A DNA stretch of 64,000 bases from Lentinus brumalis (taxonomy: Eukaryota; Basidiomycota; Agaricomycetes; Polyporales; Polyporaceae), in the NCBI GenBank assembly GCA_001792895.1, contig MARA01000002.1, positions 2,232,001 to 2,296,000 of the forward strand, in the 5' to 3' direction. The position numbers and the translations under genes were made by a program. How positions within the stretch are numbered: position 1 is the stretch's first letter; each line of letters opens with the position of its first letter. The notes beneath the pieces are model-generated. The model searched no databases and had not been told where the DNA came from. It saw only the letters and a program-made list of their open reading frames with translations. This document shows positions 31,852 through 45,408 of the stretch, in pieces.

Positions 31852-34429
31852 ATGCTGCTGTACGACGATCTCCCCCACTACCTCTATACTCTACTTGCTA
31901 GTCCTGCTTTCCAACAGATAGCGCCGCTGGTCATTATCCTCGTGGTACCTACTCTTGTCCTGTTTATAAACTCGCACAGGCATACTGTTGCCGCCAACGT
32001 CTTGATGGTCTTCGACACACTTGCTCTCATACTACCTTGGAACTGGTCCGAAAATACCTCCCATGGAAGTGGCTCTTCGGACAGGAGGAAGTTGAAGCGC
32101 AAACAGCACGCCCGTTCTCGGGACGATCAAGTGGCACGAACCTCTAGCCAAGGTACGCAGCGCATGTGTGCACTGGGTGAACCAGCGATGAACGGGGCCC
32201 TAGATAGCTCGTACGACAGTTCAAGCGAGGATGGATACTACCCAGGACTCGTCAATATCTCGGGGACCTACTGTTTCATGAATTCCACTGTCCAAGTGAG
32301 CCATCTCCTCATGGCGGCCCCTCTGCTTGCCCTCACACTCTGCAGGCCATGGCCTCTCTATCGTACCTGCAACCGCAACTGGAGAAGATACATGGCACCG
32401 CTGTAGTTCTGGATGTACCGACTCCAGTCATCGACTCTTTGCGAGACCTCCTCCACAGTGAGTTAGATCCCAGAATTCCGTGTGCGCCGCTGATTCGGGG
32501 CCGCAGTGCTCAATACACCATCCTCATCCCCTCGGAGCATTCGCCCCGTTGACATCATCAGTGCCCTTTCAAATCACGACACTGGAAAGCACAACTCACT
32601 GTTCTCGTCGCGAGAACACCAAGACGCTCAGGAGTTGTTCCAACTTCTGTCGGAATGTATCAAGAGTGAAGCTGTCGCTGTTGCGAAAGAGATGCAGCGG
32701 GACCGTGGTCTCGGCGGCTTGACGCAGAAGGACCATCGTGCCAGTCGCGACATGAGCAAAACCGTCTTCGATGGCCTGACTGCGAACAGGCGCAGCTGCG
32801 TAGAGTGTGGATACACGGAGGCAGTCATGCACTTCCCCTTCGACAATTGGCAGCTTGCCTTACCTCGAATGGCCGTGAGTCCCTATGACGTCTCGTCTTG
32901 CCTGGTAGATCTGATGTCATAGAAGGCTGCGTGCAAACTTGAGGACTGCCTCGACGACTACACGAGGCTAGAGTTACTCAATGACTGCATATGTCGGAAG
33001 TGCTCAATGCTTGCGACATCTCAACGATTACAGCAAGAAGCAGACAGGCTGACAGAGGCATCTCAAGCGACCAATGATCCCACGTCTTCGAAGAAGAAGC
33101 GGGCACGGGACAGCAGAAAGTTGTTGGCTCGGGTGAAGGCAGCCTTGGACGAGGGTCGGATAGAGGAGGACATCAAGGGGGTCAAGCTAGAGAAGGTGTT
33201 GAGTAAAGCATCCACGAAGCAGTCGATGATCGCACGAGTACGTCCTGCTCTCTATACCCATCGGTCCTCAGCCTAACTGTATTCAGCCTCCACCTGTTCT
33301 CGCCCTCCATCTCAACCGTTCCGTGCACTACGGCCACTACGCCGCGAAAAACAACTGTAGAATCATGTTCCCAGAACTCCTCGATCTCACGCCCTACACG
33401 ACCTCCGGTCAGCTTTCCACCCAACCATCCGCCCCCATATCTTCGCCCCCTCCTCCCATACCTATCCAGCGCTCCATCACACCCACTCCCTCCACGTACG
33501 CCGTCCCTCGTACGCTCTATCGCCTCTCCGCTGTCGTGTGTCACTACGGCCAGCATTCCTTCGGGCACTACATCTGCTTCCGCCGTAAACCTCGTCCACC
33601 AGCCGCCGGCGACCGTCGTTACGCCCCGCCACGACTTGCTTGTCCTCTTGGCTGTGACTGCCAACGGTGTCAGCAGTACGGACCCGTGCGCGATGACGAG
33701 TGGCCGGACTCCGCCCGACCTGGGAGCGGGCGAGGCTGGCTACGAATCAGCGACGACTCCGTGCAGGAATGCGGGATTGAGCACGTGTTGCAAGAGGGTG
33801 TCGCGGCGTTCATGCTCTATTACGAGCGTGTGCACCAGCCACGGTCGCTGTATGCAACACCGCCGCGCGGATCAGAGGAGACGGTTCGGCCAGACGAGGG
33901 GCGCGCTTCCACAACGGACGTGGGTAGGAAGGTAGCCTCCTCGCCGCATGTGCCCAATGGAGATGCGTCGAAAGAACACGAGCGGCGAGACAGGCGTGAA
34001 CGCTCCGTCGACCCAAGGGTTGTTCGTCGGGCGTCCGCCGGCCACTCCAGCTCAGGGAGAAAGGCGTCTACGTCCAGCGTCGCTGCGCCTCCGCCTATGT
34101 TGAGGTCAACGAGTGGGAATTCAGCCGTCACCGCGGTCTCCACGCTCAGCCAATCTAGCCAATCTACTCAGTCGAGCCAGTCGAGCCAGAAGACCGTGAA
34201 CGGCGACGCCAGCATGCCCAACGGACACGCACATTCTCACCACTCTCACCACTCTCACCATCCGAACGGCCACGCGGACCCGGGCAGTTCACAACGCCCT
34301 GCATTGCCGCCCTCCTCTCCGTCCAAGTCCGGCCGTCTGAGGAAGACGAGGAAGTCGGTGTCTCACGCGGACGGCAACCCTGTCTCCCCGACACAGACGG
34401 ACCTTCCATCCACGCCATCACAGACATAG
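31852..34429 (+). CDS. UBP1: Ubiquitin-specific protease, ER-anchored Ubp1-like
   Basis: Five exons (31852-32295, 32346-32457, 32507-32874, 32923-33237, 33287-34429) sum to 794 codons. An N-terminal membrane helix (IAPLVIILVVPTLVLFI, about residues 23-39) precedes the USP domain, as in yeast Ubp1 and USP30-like enzymes. The Cys box is GLVNISGTYCFMNSTVQ. The zinc ribbon pairs are CVECGYTE and CICRKC. The His box is HYGQHSFGHYICFRR. USPs remove ubiquitin from substrates; the anchor places it on the ER or another organelle surface with the catalytic domain in the cytosol. After the domain comes a long disordered tail with Ser/Gln repeats and a His-rich run (HAHSHHSHHSHH). The catalytic Cys and His are present. 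Confidence 0.9.
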
Positions 34430-35060
34430 GCTATCTCCATCTCCTACCTCCCATCTGTTGTATCTTTTATTGGCTTACACTATAGCATATCCTACTACTC
34501 ACCCCCGCTCCACGACGTCGCGCGACCCCCTTTCCGTCCTGCTCACGTACTTCAGAGGTTCCCGGGAATACACACCACTGTATGTTCCTATCCACTTTTC
34601 TCGCTGAAGAGTGTGTCTCGGCAAGTCAATGCGATTCCGGAATGGCAATATACATATACAAAGTCCTCCGCCGTTCTTACAGAGAGGGCGGTTCCGAAAA
34701 GTGATAAATGACGCCAATCTAACTACATACAAATGCGGGGTGCGAAGAAAAGGGCAAGAACCCGTCCGATCCTAGAACAAGAGAAGAGCGTACACTGGCG
34801 CACGGTACCGTCCTAGTCACTAGCTATGTCACAACCTCCCGCGCATGCGCGGAGGTGATCCGGGTAGTCTGTACACATACATATTGTTTGCCTGCGCAAG
34901 AGGCCGAACGGGATAGCCTGAACGGGAGAATGTCGGTACACAATTGCGATAGTTTGATCGTCAGTGAGCACTGTGTTCGAAGAGGGTTCCAGAGAGCACG
35001 TCGTTCCCAGTCCCTGGATGCCGAGCGCGGAGATAACACATAGGAGGGATCAGAGTGCGG
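34430..35060. other. Convergent 3' region
   Basis: About 630 bases lie between the end of the deubiquitinase gene and the end of the 82-aa gene on the other strand. It includes A/T-richer stretches near 34470-34500 and 34640-34740, as expected of 3' untranslated regions. No coding signal was found. Confidence 0.5.
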
Positions 35061-35548
35061 TCACCAGTAGATGGTGCGCTCGATGGTACGCTTGCGCTGC
35101 GGCGCAGGGAGGTACGAGACGGTACGACGGACGCGCGTCACGGAGGGGTACCTGCGTCGGCGGAGTGAACACCTCTACGTGTGGACGGGATGAGATGAAG
35201 AGACGCACCATGCGTGGTAGACCTCACCGGGGTCCAGCTGGACTTCGACAATCTGCCGGCCCTGGAAGCATGACGAGACATCAGCGGTACGTTATGATTG
35301 GGGCGTAGGAGCTGGAGACGTACGGCATAGTCGACGTGAGAGCCTATGACGAGGCCTTCTCTCTTGCCAGTTGCGTGTTGGACGGCAACGATATCTCCAG
35401 GCTAGTGTACGTTAAACGGGAGCCGAGGTCCATGCAAGGAGCGGGGCAAGACGGGTACAGACAATAAGGTGATCATGAGCGAGATGAAGTGGAACGCTGT
35501 GCGCGTGAGGGGGATACGCACGGCGATCTCATCGGAGTAGGATGACAT
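35061..35548 (-). CDS. Small 82-aa basic protein, possibly SH3/Tudor-like
   Basis: Four exons, complement of 35548-35522, 35401-35324, 35261-35209 and 35151-35061, sum to 83 codons, with good donors (GTGCGT, GTACGT, GTGCGT) and acceptors. The ATG at 35548 is the first ATG downstream of a TATAAA box. The protein begins MSSYSDEIAPGDIVAVQHAT and continues with alternating beta-like segments (EGLVIGSHVDYA, RQIVEVQLDPGEVYHAWYPS). It ends in a basic tail (RVRRTVSYLPAPQRKRTIER, then TIYW). The GDxV start and strand pattern remind me of small SH3/Tudor-like barrels (inference only). I cannot name the family. The exact phase agreement over three introns in so small a gene argues that it is real. Confidence 0.7.
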
Positions 35549-36431
35549 GGTAGTATCACTCGCGAAGGCTTTTACTTGCTGGTACAGAGCGAGTGAGGGG
35601 GGGGGATGTGCGGGGTAGGGGGCCAAGGACGACGAGGCTCGGGTCTTGATGAGTCGGCGCACGAGGGCGGGGACGGCGAGCGACGTCGAGGACGGCGAGA
35701 TGTCTGGTCTGGAAGACACAGAGAAGGGTGGAGAAAAGGTGCGAAATCCGTGGGGGCTTTATACGTAGATTAGATGTCCGGCCGGGTCGCTTGCCTGCGC
35801 GAGGCAGCCATGAGGCGGCCCTGGTCTCCGCACGCGTGCTCTGCAGGCGTGCACATCGGGCAATGGCGTTGTACTCCGCGTCCCTTCCCCGCTATTGTCT
35901 CTGCCCGCGCTCTCGCACGCTCGACTTCCGTGCCGTCGCGCTACTCGCGTCGGACAGCGAGGGCGATGAAGGACGAGACGCGAGGGTAGCGCACCGGGAG
36001 GAGGACTGTATCATGGCTCGAGTTGTTTGTACACCGTGTTTGCGCGACGAAGGTGGCCTCGCGAGCGCGAGCCAGTGATCAGAGGGTCCGTGGCACTGCG
36101 AAAGCTTCCGTCAGAGCACGCACCGAAACCGTGCGGCATCAGACCACCGCGGGCAGCGTGCAGACGGCGATGATCAATGGAAGCTTCGCGCGCGAGGGAG
36201 TTGCTCACCGGACTTGACAGCGAGCTCGAGGCGCAACACAACGTGCAGCGTAGCACCTCCATCGCGTGCAAGCCACGGTGCGATATTATGCATAACCGAC
36301 AGTTCCTGTGTGATAGTTAACGCTACAACTCCAGCACCTCCGGAGCCAGTGAGAAGTCGAAGACGTTCCAGCCCAAGCTTGCCTCCACGCAGCGCACCGG
36401 CAACATGCCCGCTCCTGCGTTCATGGGGAGG
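35549..36431. other. Upstream region of the 82-aa gene
   Basis: About 880 bases. The part at 35549-35760 is C-rich leader with no ATG before 35548. Further left-to-right the sequence has no coding signal I can support, although a plus-strand frame at 35728-36078 is open. Confidence 0.5.
35757..35763 (-). promoter_or_regulatory. Candidate TATA box of the 82-aa gene
   Basis: On the minus strand the sequence reads TATAAAG, about 210 bases upstream of the start codon, followed by a pyrimidine-rich leader (CACCTTTTCTCCACC) suitable for transcription start. No ATG lies between it and 35548. Confidence 0.45.
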
Positions 36432-36453
36432 TCACATACCATCTCGACCTTTA

Positions 36454-37998
36454 CTATCGCCCCCTGATGGCAGCCACCAGCTCTCTGAACATGTCCCGCA
36501 ATCCGAATGCTCCCCGGCTGGCCCCCCTTGCCCCTCTACACCACCAGTCTCTTCTTCCCAGCTCCCGGTACTCCTCCGAGGCGCACCGTAGCCCGCCCGA
36601 GCGCGCTCCTCCAAGCCTCTCAGAATTTCCTCGCCTGCTTCCTTGTACATCTTGTCCAACTCTGCGGCTCGCATGTAGTACGCACGTCGAACCGCATATG
36701 GCGCGAGCCCATTGTACTTCCGGACCAGCGAGTTCAGTTCCTCCACCGCCTTCTCGTGGTACGATCGCTCCTTGTTTTCCCAGTCGGGGTCCCGCATCGA
36801 CGTAACGTCCGCGAGGGACAGCTTGGGGAGTAGAGATGCAGGATGCATGGTAGTGAGAGTCCGGATCGCGCGGCGCGTCCAAGATTGCTTCAACACTTCG
36901 CGGAAGGTGAACACGGCGCTCTCCAGCTCTGAGCAGCGCAAATGATGACATCAGAAGGGGGGTGGGCAGATACTTGAGACGAAGAGCATGGACCAGACTA
37001 ACCTCCTTGAATCTCGACCCACGGCGGAGCAGCCCCTTGACGTTGCACAATACGATTCATGAGAAACTCCTCCCGACCAATGAAGGGATTCTTGTCTTCG
37101 TACGTCTGAGCCATTGGCTGGCCCCTTCCCTTGATGTTTTTGAAGTGACCGGCCTGGCGTGCTTTCTGCAGAAATGTGAGCAAGAAAATACGAATCACAT
37201 AACAAGTCAACGCACCTCTATCCTATCCTCAACAAGACTCGCCCAGCCCTTCAAAGACACAGGATTCGGTGTCCTGAGCTGCTCGGCGGCGCCCTTGATG
37301 CCGAGCCGATAATCTAGCGTAGATTCTCTTGCCTCCGACAACCTCACACCCTGCTGCATACGCTTCTGCATCTCCTTCGCCTTCCTCCTCGCTTTGTCAT
37401 CCAAGGGCAAGGAGGACAGCCCTGGCTGAAGTCGCTTTGGAGGGGGAATGTTCCCATAGCGGACGCTGGACGTGGCGTGTGAGGGAACGGTGAACGTCGT
37501 ATGCCACGGCTGGTGTCCCGGAATGCCCGGGAGGAGAGGTTCGCCAGGATTGTATCGACGCACGGGGGCTTGCTCTTCCGGACCAGAAGATACCGTCGCA
37601 ACGACGTCTTCCTGGATCGAATCGATGGGACTGTCCTGCGTGCGTACCTGAGGCGGGGTCCGCCTGAGCTTTTCCTCCGCACTCCGAATGGGGCCACCTC
37701 TAAGGGGCTTGTACTTGTCGACAAGCATGCGGAGGACAGCATGTTCTACAGGCTCATCTCCCGTCCAATTCTCGTTCTGCTGCTCTAGCATGGAGATGAC
37801 GGAAGACTTGCGAGCGGCTTCGGCTTCTTCAGCCTCTTCCCGGGCCGCATCCTCGAAAAGCTTGGAACTGGCAGAACGATCGGGCTCAAGAGGACGAGAT
37901 GATGAGTCTTGAGCGTATCCTCTGGCGTAAGATAGACATGGCGAGAAGCGGACGAAGGTGCGAGAGCGGAGAAGGGGGCAGCAGCAGACCGAGCTCAT
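36454..37998 (-). CDS. Mitochondrial DUF1992 (DNAJC28-like) protein, frameshift near 3' end
   Basis: The start ATG at 37998 opens a presequence rich in Arg, Ser and Cys (CPLLRSRTFVRFSPCLSYAR), consistent with mitochondrial import. The conserved DUF1992 core is WASLVEDRIEVR joined by splicing to KARQAGHFKNIKGRGQP, then NPFIGREEFLMNRIVQRQGA and APPWVEIQ. Later helices (AVEELNSLVRKYNGLAP, AELDKMYKEAGEEILRGLEE) also fit the family. No J domain is visible, so it corresponds to the DUF1992 part only. Its biochemical role is not established. As written the frame ends at 36432 in Gly/Pro-rich nonsense. One extra base in the C run 36520-36525 gives a helical end (FGLRDMFRELVAAIRGR, stop at 36454). Confidence 0.8.
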
Positions 37999-38211
37999 GC
38001 AAGTCGAGAGCAAAGTCGGTGTCCCACACAAAGCGCCCTCACTGAGTAAGGGTCGCGGTCACGTGGAAGCCAGAACGCGTTTGTGGCAGAGAAAGGAGCG
38101 CGACGGGTCTTGTGCTCGGGCCATTCACGCGTCTCCGTTGTCCTCTCCATTCTCCTGCTTTGAAGACAACACATATGCTCTCCTATTCCTCCACCCCTCC
38201 CCGTAACCACC

Positions 38212-40026
38212 ATGTCCCCGCCGTCAGTATCCCCGACGACTAGCACGCCCACAAACGCTGGCCCGCCCTTCAACAAGGCCACCGCAGACGCCATCCTCCG
38301 CGCTTCCGACAACGTCGACTTCAGAGTACGGAGGAGCATCCTCGCTGAAGCTTCCTGCGTCTTCGAGGACATGCTCAGTATCCCTCAGCCACCTCCCGGG
38401 GCTGCCAACAGCGACGAGGTGAAAGACGGCCTCCCGATCATCCGGCTGTCGGAGGACAGCACGACGCTCGACAGGCTGCTCAGACTCTGCTATCCCACAG
38501 ACGACCCCCAGATAGACTCTCTGGATGACTTGCGTCCGGTCCTCCAGGCCGCCCTCAAGTATATGATGCAGGAGTCCACGTCGCTTCTCCGTCGGCGTCT
38601 CGTCAAGCTCGGACAAGCGCAACCGCTTCGTGCCTTTGCCATGGCATGTACCTTAGAGTTAGACCAAGAGGCCGAGGACCTCGCGCCGCTGGCGCACAGC
38701 GTCCACGGAACCTTTGTCGAAGAGCTCCGAGGGCTCTCTGCAGGCGTATATTACCGCATCATCCACTACCTACCTCGCACAGGAAGCAAGGCCACAAGCG
38801 GCAGAAAGCCCCGAGTCTCAGCCGCCACGATTTCTCCTCCCGCGGAGGGCTCGAATCACGTCGCATTTCTGTCGGACACAAGTTCGCCAGCATCTCAGCA
38901 TATTCCTCCAGAACTGTTAGGCTCACCCATTTCAGACGTGATCGTCCGGACCTCCGACAGGATCGATCTACACCTCCATTCCGCCATTCTGTCACTCACC
39001 TCCCCTATTCTCGCAGACCTCATCGTCGGGGACAACAGCGAGGACACCCGCGGATCCCTTGAGCCCATTACCCTCCCTGAAGACAGCCACACTCTCACCA
39101 CCCTCCTCCGTCATATCTATCCGCTTCCCCGCCCTGTCCCCGCGAGATCGCTCAACGAACTCAAGAACCTCCTCTCTGCCGCACACAAGTACCGTATCGT
39201 CCCAGCAACTCAGTCCCTCCGCTCACAGCTTCGCTCCTTCCTGCCTGGTCCTGTTGACCCGGATGCAAAGTGCGAACGCGGGATAAAGGACGCCCTCCGT
39301 GTCTTCGCCGTCGCCCAACAGTATGGCTTCCTCGAGGAACGCATGGCGGCAGCACGCGCACTGCTCCGTCTTTCGAGCCAGGAAGTGCGCGACCGCTACG
39401 TGGAGGAACTCGAGGACATCTCCGCTGAAGCGTACTTCCGCCTCCTCGAGTACCACGACAAGTGCGGACAAGCCGCGTCAGCGCAGGTCCTCGCGCACGC
39501 CCTCTCATTTTACAGTGCGAAACCCTCCTCGGCTCCTCCGTCCCCTGTGTCATCTGGTACGGAGAACACAAGTGCGCATGTCAGGGCAAGCAAGCGCACA
39601 AACCACACTCATCCATCACCACGTCCCTCCGCTGCGTGGTCCTTCCCAGGAGCGTGGCCAGGAGGAGCCGTTACGGAGTCGTACGACCCGCAGGCCCTCC
39701 TGATAACTCACCATAGCCATGCATCCACTTGCCACGTCCTGCTCGACGACACAAGCTCACCAGCGTGGGCGCGCTTCCGAACGCATAGCACCCCCCGGTG
39801 GTGGATCATGTACCTGTACAAGGTCGCTCTCGTCCTGAGACATCGTCCATGGGCTCGGGTTGCGCTCGATCCGGGCTTGAGGCAGCGTGCCATCGCGAGG
39901 GCTCTGGAATGTGAGTGCTGCAGGGGAGCATTCCTTCCGGGTTTCCAGGAGTACGCGGAGAGCTTGGTACGGGAGGTTGAGAGAGCTGTTGCGAAGGTGA
40001 GACAACAGTGGATCGCTCAAGTGTGA
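38212..40026 (+). CDS. Protein with two BTB/POZ domains
   Basis: An intronless 604-codon frame. BTB domain 1 covers about residues 24-130 (VDFRVRRSILAEASCVFEDM, then RLLRLCYPTDDP). BTB domain 2 covers about 238-350 (SDVIVRTSDRIDLHLHSAIL, then LLRHIYPLPRPVP). Each is followed by a helical segment of the type RVFAVAQQYGFLEERMAAAR. The C-terminal module has PRWWIMYLYKVALVLRHRP and a CECCRGAF Cys site. The single-BTB gene at 42755-43600 has the same order with one BTB. BTB domains mediate dimerisation and often Cul3 binding; no MATH, Kelch or zinc-finger domain is attached, so the target is unknown. Such proteins are an expanded group in Agaricomycetes. Confidence 0.85.
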   Translation: MSPPSVSPTTSTPTNAGPPFNKATADAILRASDNVDFRVRRSILAEASCVFEDMLSIPQPPPGAANSDEVKDGLPIIRLSEDSTTLDRLLRLCYPTDDPQIDSLDDLRPVLQAALKYMMQESTSLLRRRLVKLGQAQPLRAFAMACTLELDQEAEDLAPLAHSVHGTFVEELRGLSAGVYYRIIHYLPRTGSKATSGRKPRVSAATISPPAEGSNHVAFLSDTSSPASQHIPPELLGSPISDVIVRTSDRIDLHLHSAILSLTSPILADLIVGDNSEDTRGSLEPITLPEDSHTLTTLLRHIYPLPRPVPARSLNELKNLLSAAHKYRIVPATQSLRSQLRSFLPGPVDPDAKCERGIKDALRVFAVAQQYGFLEERMAAARALLRLSSQEVRDRYVEELEDISAEAYFRLLEYHDKCGQAASAQVLAHALSFYSAKPSSAPPSPVSSGTENTSAHVRASKRTNHTHPSPRPSAAWSFPGAWPGGAVTESYDPQALLITHHSHASTCHVLLDDTSSPAWARFRTHSTPRWWIMYLYKVALVLRHRPWARVALDPGLRQRAIARALECECCRGAFLPGFQEYAESLVREVERAVAKVRQQWIAQV

Positions 40027-40312
40027 TGTACTCAGTAGCACCTATAGGTCGTTTTGGAGATATAATGACCATGCATCCTGCCCTCGAAGGGTACAGGGCA
40101 AGCCCCCTTGGGTTTGGCCGACTTCACACTCATCTTGTGGGATTTGAAATCGCAGCGCTAGCTTGTGGGCTCACCTCGGTACTTAGCATAGATGCTACTT
40201 GGCGTCACACTTGCATCCAACAAACGTGATAAATTGTGTAAATTGTGCAGTGATTGATACAGCTTAGTTGTTCTTCCCTTCATGTTCCCTCTCCCCGAGT
40301 CAGGCTAGTGAA

Positions 40313-42476
<2,164 letters not shown>

Positions 42477-42754
42477 GGTGCAGATGGACGTTCAAGAGAA
42501 GGGATTCGGAAGACGGGGGAGTACATTCCGCCATAATTATCGCTCTGCACGCGGGTGTCCGGAGCGGACCATCGCCGCGCTTGGCATGAGTCGCGAGCTC
42601 TGAACTCAATCTCGATAAGATAATACGATCACCGTACCCCAATCCCGCGGCTGGCCTGTCCTCGAGTGCATTGCGCGATATGCCGCGATATTCAGGATAT
42701 ACATAAGTAAGTAGAGGGTTCCATACAGTACAGAGGAAGGCACCACGTCCAAGT

Positions 42755-43600
42755 TCAAACCGTCGCGGGCAAAGTGTCAATCTTCTGCCGTAGCTGGTCA
42801 AAGAACCAGCAAGACGACAGTATGCTTCCCGCACACCTCTCGCAACCCGACGCCAGCGCCGCACGCTGTATGAACGACAGCGAGCATATGATGTCCGACG
42901 TCGGCCGCGCCAGCAGCTCCTCCTTCGCTGCCTCCTTGTAGTGTGCCCACCATCGCGGCGGCTGATTCACCGTGTCCCGACGCCCGTTGCAGGACATGCA
43001 TCGCACGTCGTCCGGGAGCTCCAGCAGCGCAACCGCGTCGCGTGCACGCCGCTTGTGTAACTGGAGGAGACGGTGATACGCGAAGCCAGACATCGACTTG
43101 AGATCGTCGTGGAGAGGCATCTTGTCCAGGCCGGCGCAAAGCGTGGCTTTCGACGCAACCTTTGCCTCCTCGTCGAGATCGTACCGACTCGCGATCGCGT
43201 AGACTCTCAGCGGACATGCTTCGAGGAACTGTGCTGCGACGAGAGTTTGCCGGAGGTGGTTCGATACGGATGTGAAGTCGTACTTCCGAGCAACTTCGAG
43301 CATCTGCGCGAGCTCGTCGAGGGTCTCGACAGGCGGGTTGGGGAGGGGGTAGATGTGACGCAAGATAGTCTCGACGACGGAGCCATCCTCAGCCATGGGT
43401 ATGACGGGGATGTCAGAGTTGCGTTCTGCGTTGGGTTGCGGAAGGGAGAGCATAACCTCAAAAAAGGGCGAAGCGGTTGACAAGACACAGCGATGGACAA
43501 GGAAGTTGATTGAACTGCCGTCTTCCTGACCACCCTCGCCAGAAGAGTTGGAGTGCAAAATAAGATCAGCGTCGCGGGAGCTGAATAGGGAGGACGACAT
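42755..43600 (-). CDS. Single BTB/POZ-domain protein
   Basis: An intronless 282-codon frame from ATG at 43600 (MSSSLFSSRDADLIL); the same frame is open further upstream, but this ATG matches the usual BTB start. The BTB core is FLVHRCVLSTASPFFEVM and ETILRHIYPLPNPPVETLDE. A helical region follows (FLEACPLRVYAIASRYDLDE), and then a Cys module: DDVRCMSCNGRR, PPRWWAHYKEAAKEEL, and GCERCAGSI. Two CxxC pairs around the RWW motif suggest a small zinc-stabilised domain (inference). It is related to the double-BTB gene on the other side of the dehydrogenase gene. The binding partner is unknown. Confidence 0.85.
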   Translation of the reverse strand: MSSSLFSSRDADLILHSNSSGEGGQEDGSSINFLVHRCVLSTASPFFEVMLSLPQPNAERNSDIPVIPMAEDGSVVETILRHIYPLPNPPVETLDELAQMLEVARKYDFTSVSNHLRQTLVAAQFLEACPLRVYAIASRYDLDEEAKVASKATLCAGLDKMPLHDDLKSMSGFAYHRLLQLHKRRARDAVALLELPDDVRCMSCNGRRDTVNQPPRWWAHYKEAAKEELLARPTSDIICSLSFIQRAALASGCERCAGSILSSCWFFDQLRQKIDTLPATV

Positions 43601-43875
43601 GGTGGGACTGAACGGTGGAAGTCGACTGAGCGCGCCCGGCAACTTTATATGTGGGCTGAGTTGGTGGCTGGGCATGGGGGCTGACACCATCGAAAGCGGT
43701 TGCGGCTGGCATGCTACTGCGCTCATCATCAATGACATAACTGATAACAGGGAAGCCTGGCTATACAGTGTCAGGACAGCGATGCTAGCACAGTTGACCA
43801 CCTGGGGCGACACGGGGACGTACAGCGCAAGTTCCCCTTGATACACTGGAAACATCGGACGCAATGCCTTTCCAT

Positions 43876-45408
43876 TCAGCGCCTGCGATCATAACGATCT
43901 CTTGAACGTCTGTCACGACTTCTGCTCCTGCGTCTGTCACGATCCCGGCCGTCGTCTCGGCGGCGCTCCCGAGGAGACTTGGACCGTCTTGGACGCTCTC
44001 TGGAACGCTCGCGGCGGCGCGGGCTCCGGCTACGGCTCTTGTGACTTCGACCGGGAACGTCGAACACCATGCCGTAGTCGTCGCCAGGTCCTTGTGACTG
44101 CTCTCGATAGCGTGTTGTGGCCTCCAGGTCATCTCGTCCACCGAAACCACCCTTCGCCCGCCCGCGCCCACCTCGACCCATCGGCGCTCCCATCTTCGGA
44201 TTGTTCGACCAGGATGTATTGAGTCGCGCCACCGATTGCGAGCTGTGGAGGAGGTCAGCATCTGATCCAACAAAGTGCGCCATAGGCTTACAAGTCCACC
44301 CATATCCGTCTATCGTCAACCAGGACGTTCTGCATCTTGAAGTATGCCTGCATCCATTTGAGCAACGAGCCTGCATGGTTGCCTCTCCACATACCTGTTC
44401 TGCATCCTCTCGTTTGTCAAACTCAATGAATGCATACTGCAGCGAGTCGCCCGTCTTCTTGTCTCGAATGACTTGGCAGCTCATGATAGGGCCGAAGCGA
44501 GAGAAAATGAGCTCCAAGTCCTCGTCTCGGGTAACAGGGTTAAGTTTGCAGACGAACAACACGTTCTCTGGCGGACGAACGTTAGCGAACGGCAGGTCCC
44601 CGACCATCTCCAAAGTCAGCGCGGACGCCTGGGCCGCCTTCTTGCGCCGAATGGCTTCTGCCTCCTCTTCGGGTAGGGTCTCGAGTGGATCCTCATCTTC
44701 GGCTATCCGTGTAGAGTTGTCTGGGGGACGGGTGGGGGGAGATTCGGGCACGACGAGACCTGCTGGGTCATCGAACGGATCCTCTTCATTGCAGGTGAGA
44801 CGTGAATGCATGAGTGTATACCGACGGGACTCACCAAGGATCTCAACGTGCCTTATCCTCACATCCTTGAACGGCCTCCCATCCGAGTCTACGAACACGT
44901 CGTTGAGCTTGTCCAACGTCTCCAACCCTTCCACTACGTGTCCAAAGGCGGCGTGCTTCCCATCCAGGTAATCGATGTTGTCGCCCAGTGTGATGAAGAA
45001 CTGACTGCCGCATCCGCCTTTGTGCTCTTCACCGACGGCAGGGGCTACCGCCATGGACACGGTGCCCCGTTGCTTGTGCTTCAGTCGGGGCACGAACTCG
45101 GGCGTGAAGTACCGCGGGGCTTTCTCGCCCTTCTGGGAGGCTATCAAAGACCAGATAGACTCGCCTCCCGTGCCAGTAGCTGTAGGGTCACCGACCTGAG
45201 CCAGAAAGTCCTTCGACACTGCGCAAAGCTCCCAATGAGTGCCTGACTAGCTTCTACGAGCGGACCTTCACTCACCATTGAAGAACGCGTTCAGATTGTA
45301 GTAGTACACTTTACAAAGCTTCAGGAAGTTTTGACATGTCTTTGGACACGCTTCGGTCTCAAGGTCTATGACAATGTCGCCAAGAGAGGTTTCGAACAGT
45401 ACCGACAT
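43876..45408 (-). CDS. cyp6: Cyclophilin with RRM and RS tail (PPIL4/Cyp6 type)
   Basis: The start [20 protein letters not shown] is the usual one for this family. The N-terminal peptidyl-prolyl isomerase domain includes [34 protein letters not shown] and [13 protein letters not shown]. The canonical cyclophilin catalytic Arg region is altered, as is common in this subfamily, so isomerase activity is uncertain. A linker ([16 protein letters not shown]) leads to an RRM ([35 protein letters not shown]). The C-terminal tail is a long Arg/Ser and Arg/Asp repeat ([18 protein letters not shown]). Homologues are nuclear and associate with transcription and splicing. Four or more short introns; the one after NAFFN (45270-45204 region) joins cleanly to [11 protein letters not shown]. 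Confidence 0.93.

Noticed and set aside
34187..34290. Short CTCACCACT-type tandem repeat as a possible CRISPR or satellite
   Set aside because: It is in frame and encodes the His-rich tail of the deubiquitinase; unit and length do not fit an array.
43785..44303. Second minus-strand frame over the cyclophilin RS tail
   Set aside because: A shadow produced by the Arg/Ser codon repeats; the RRM-SR frame explains the region.
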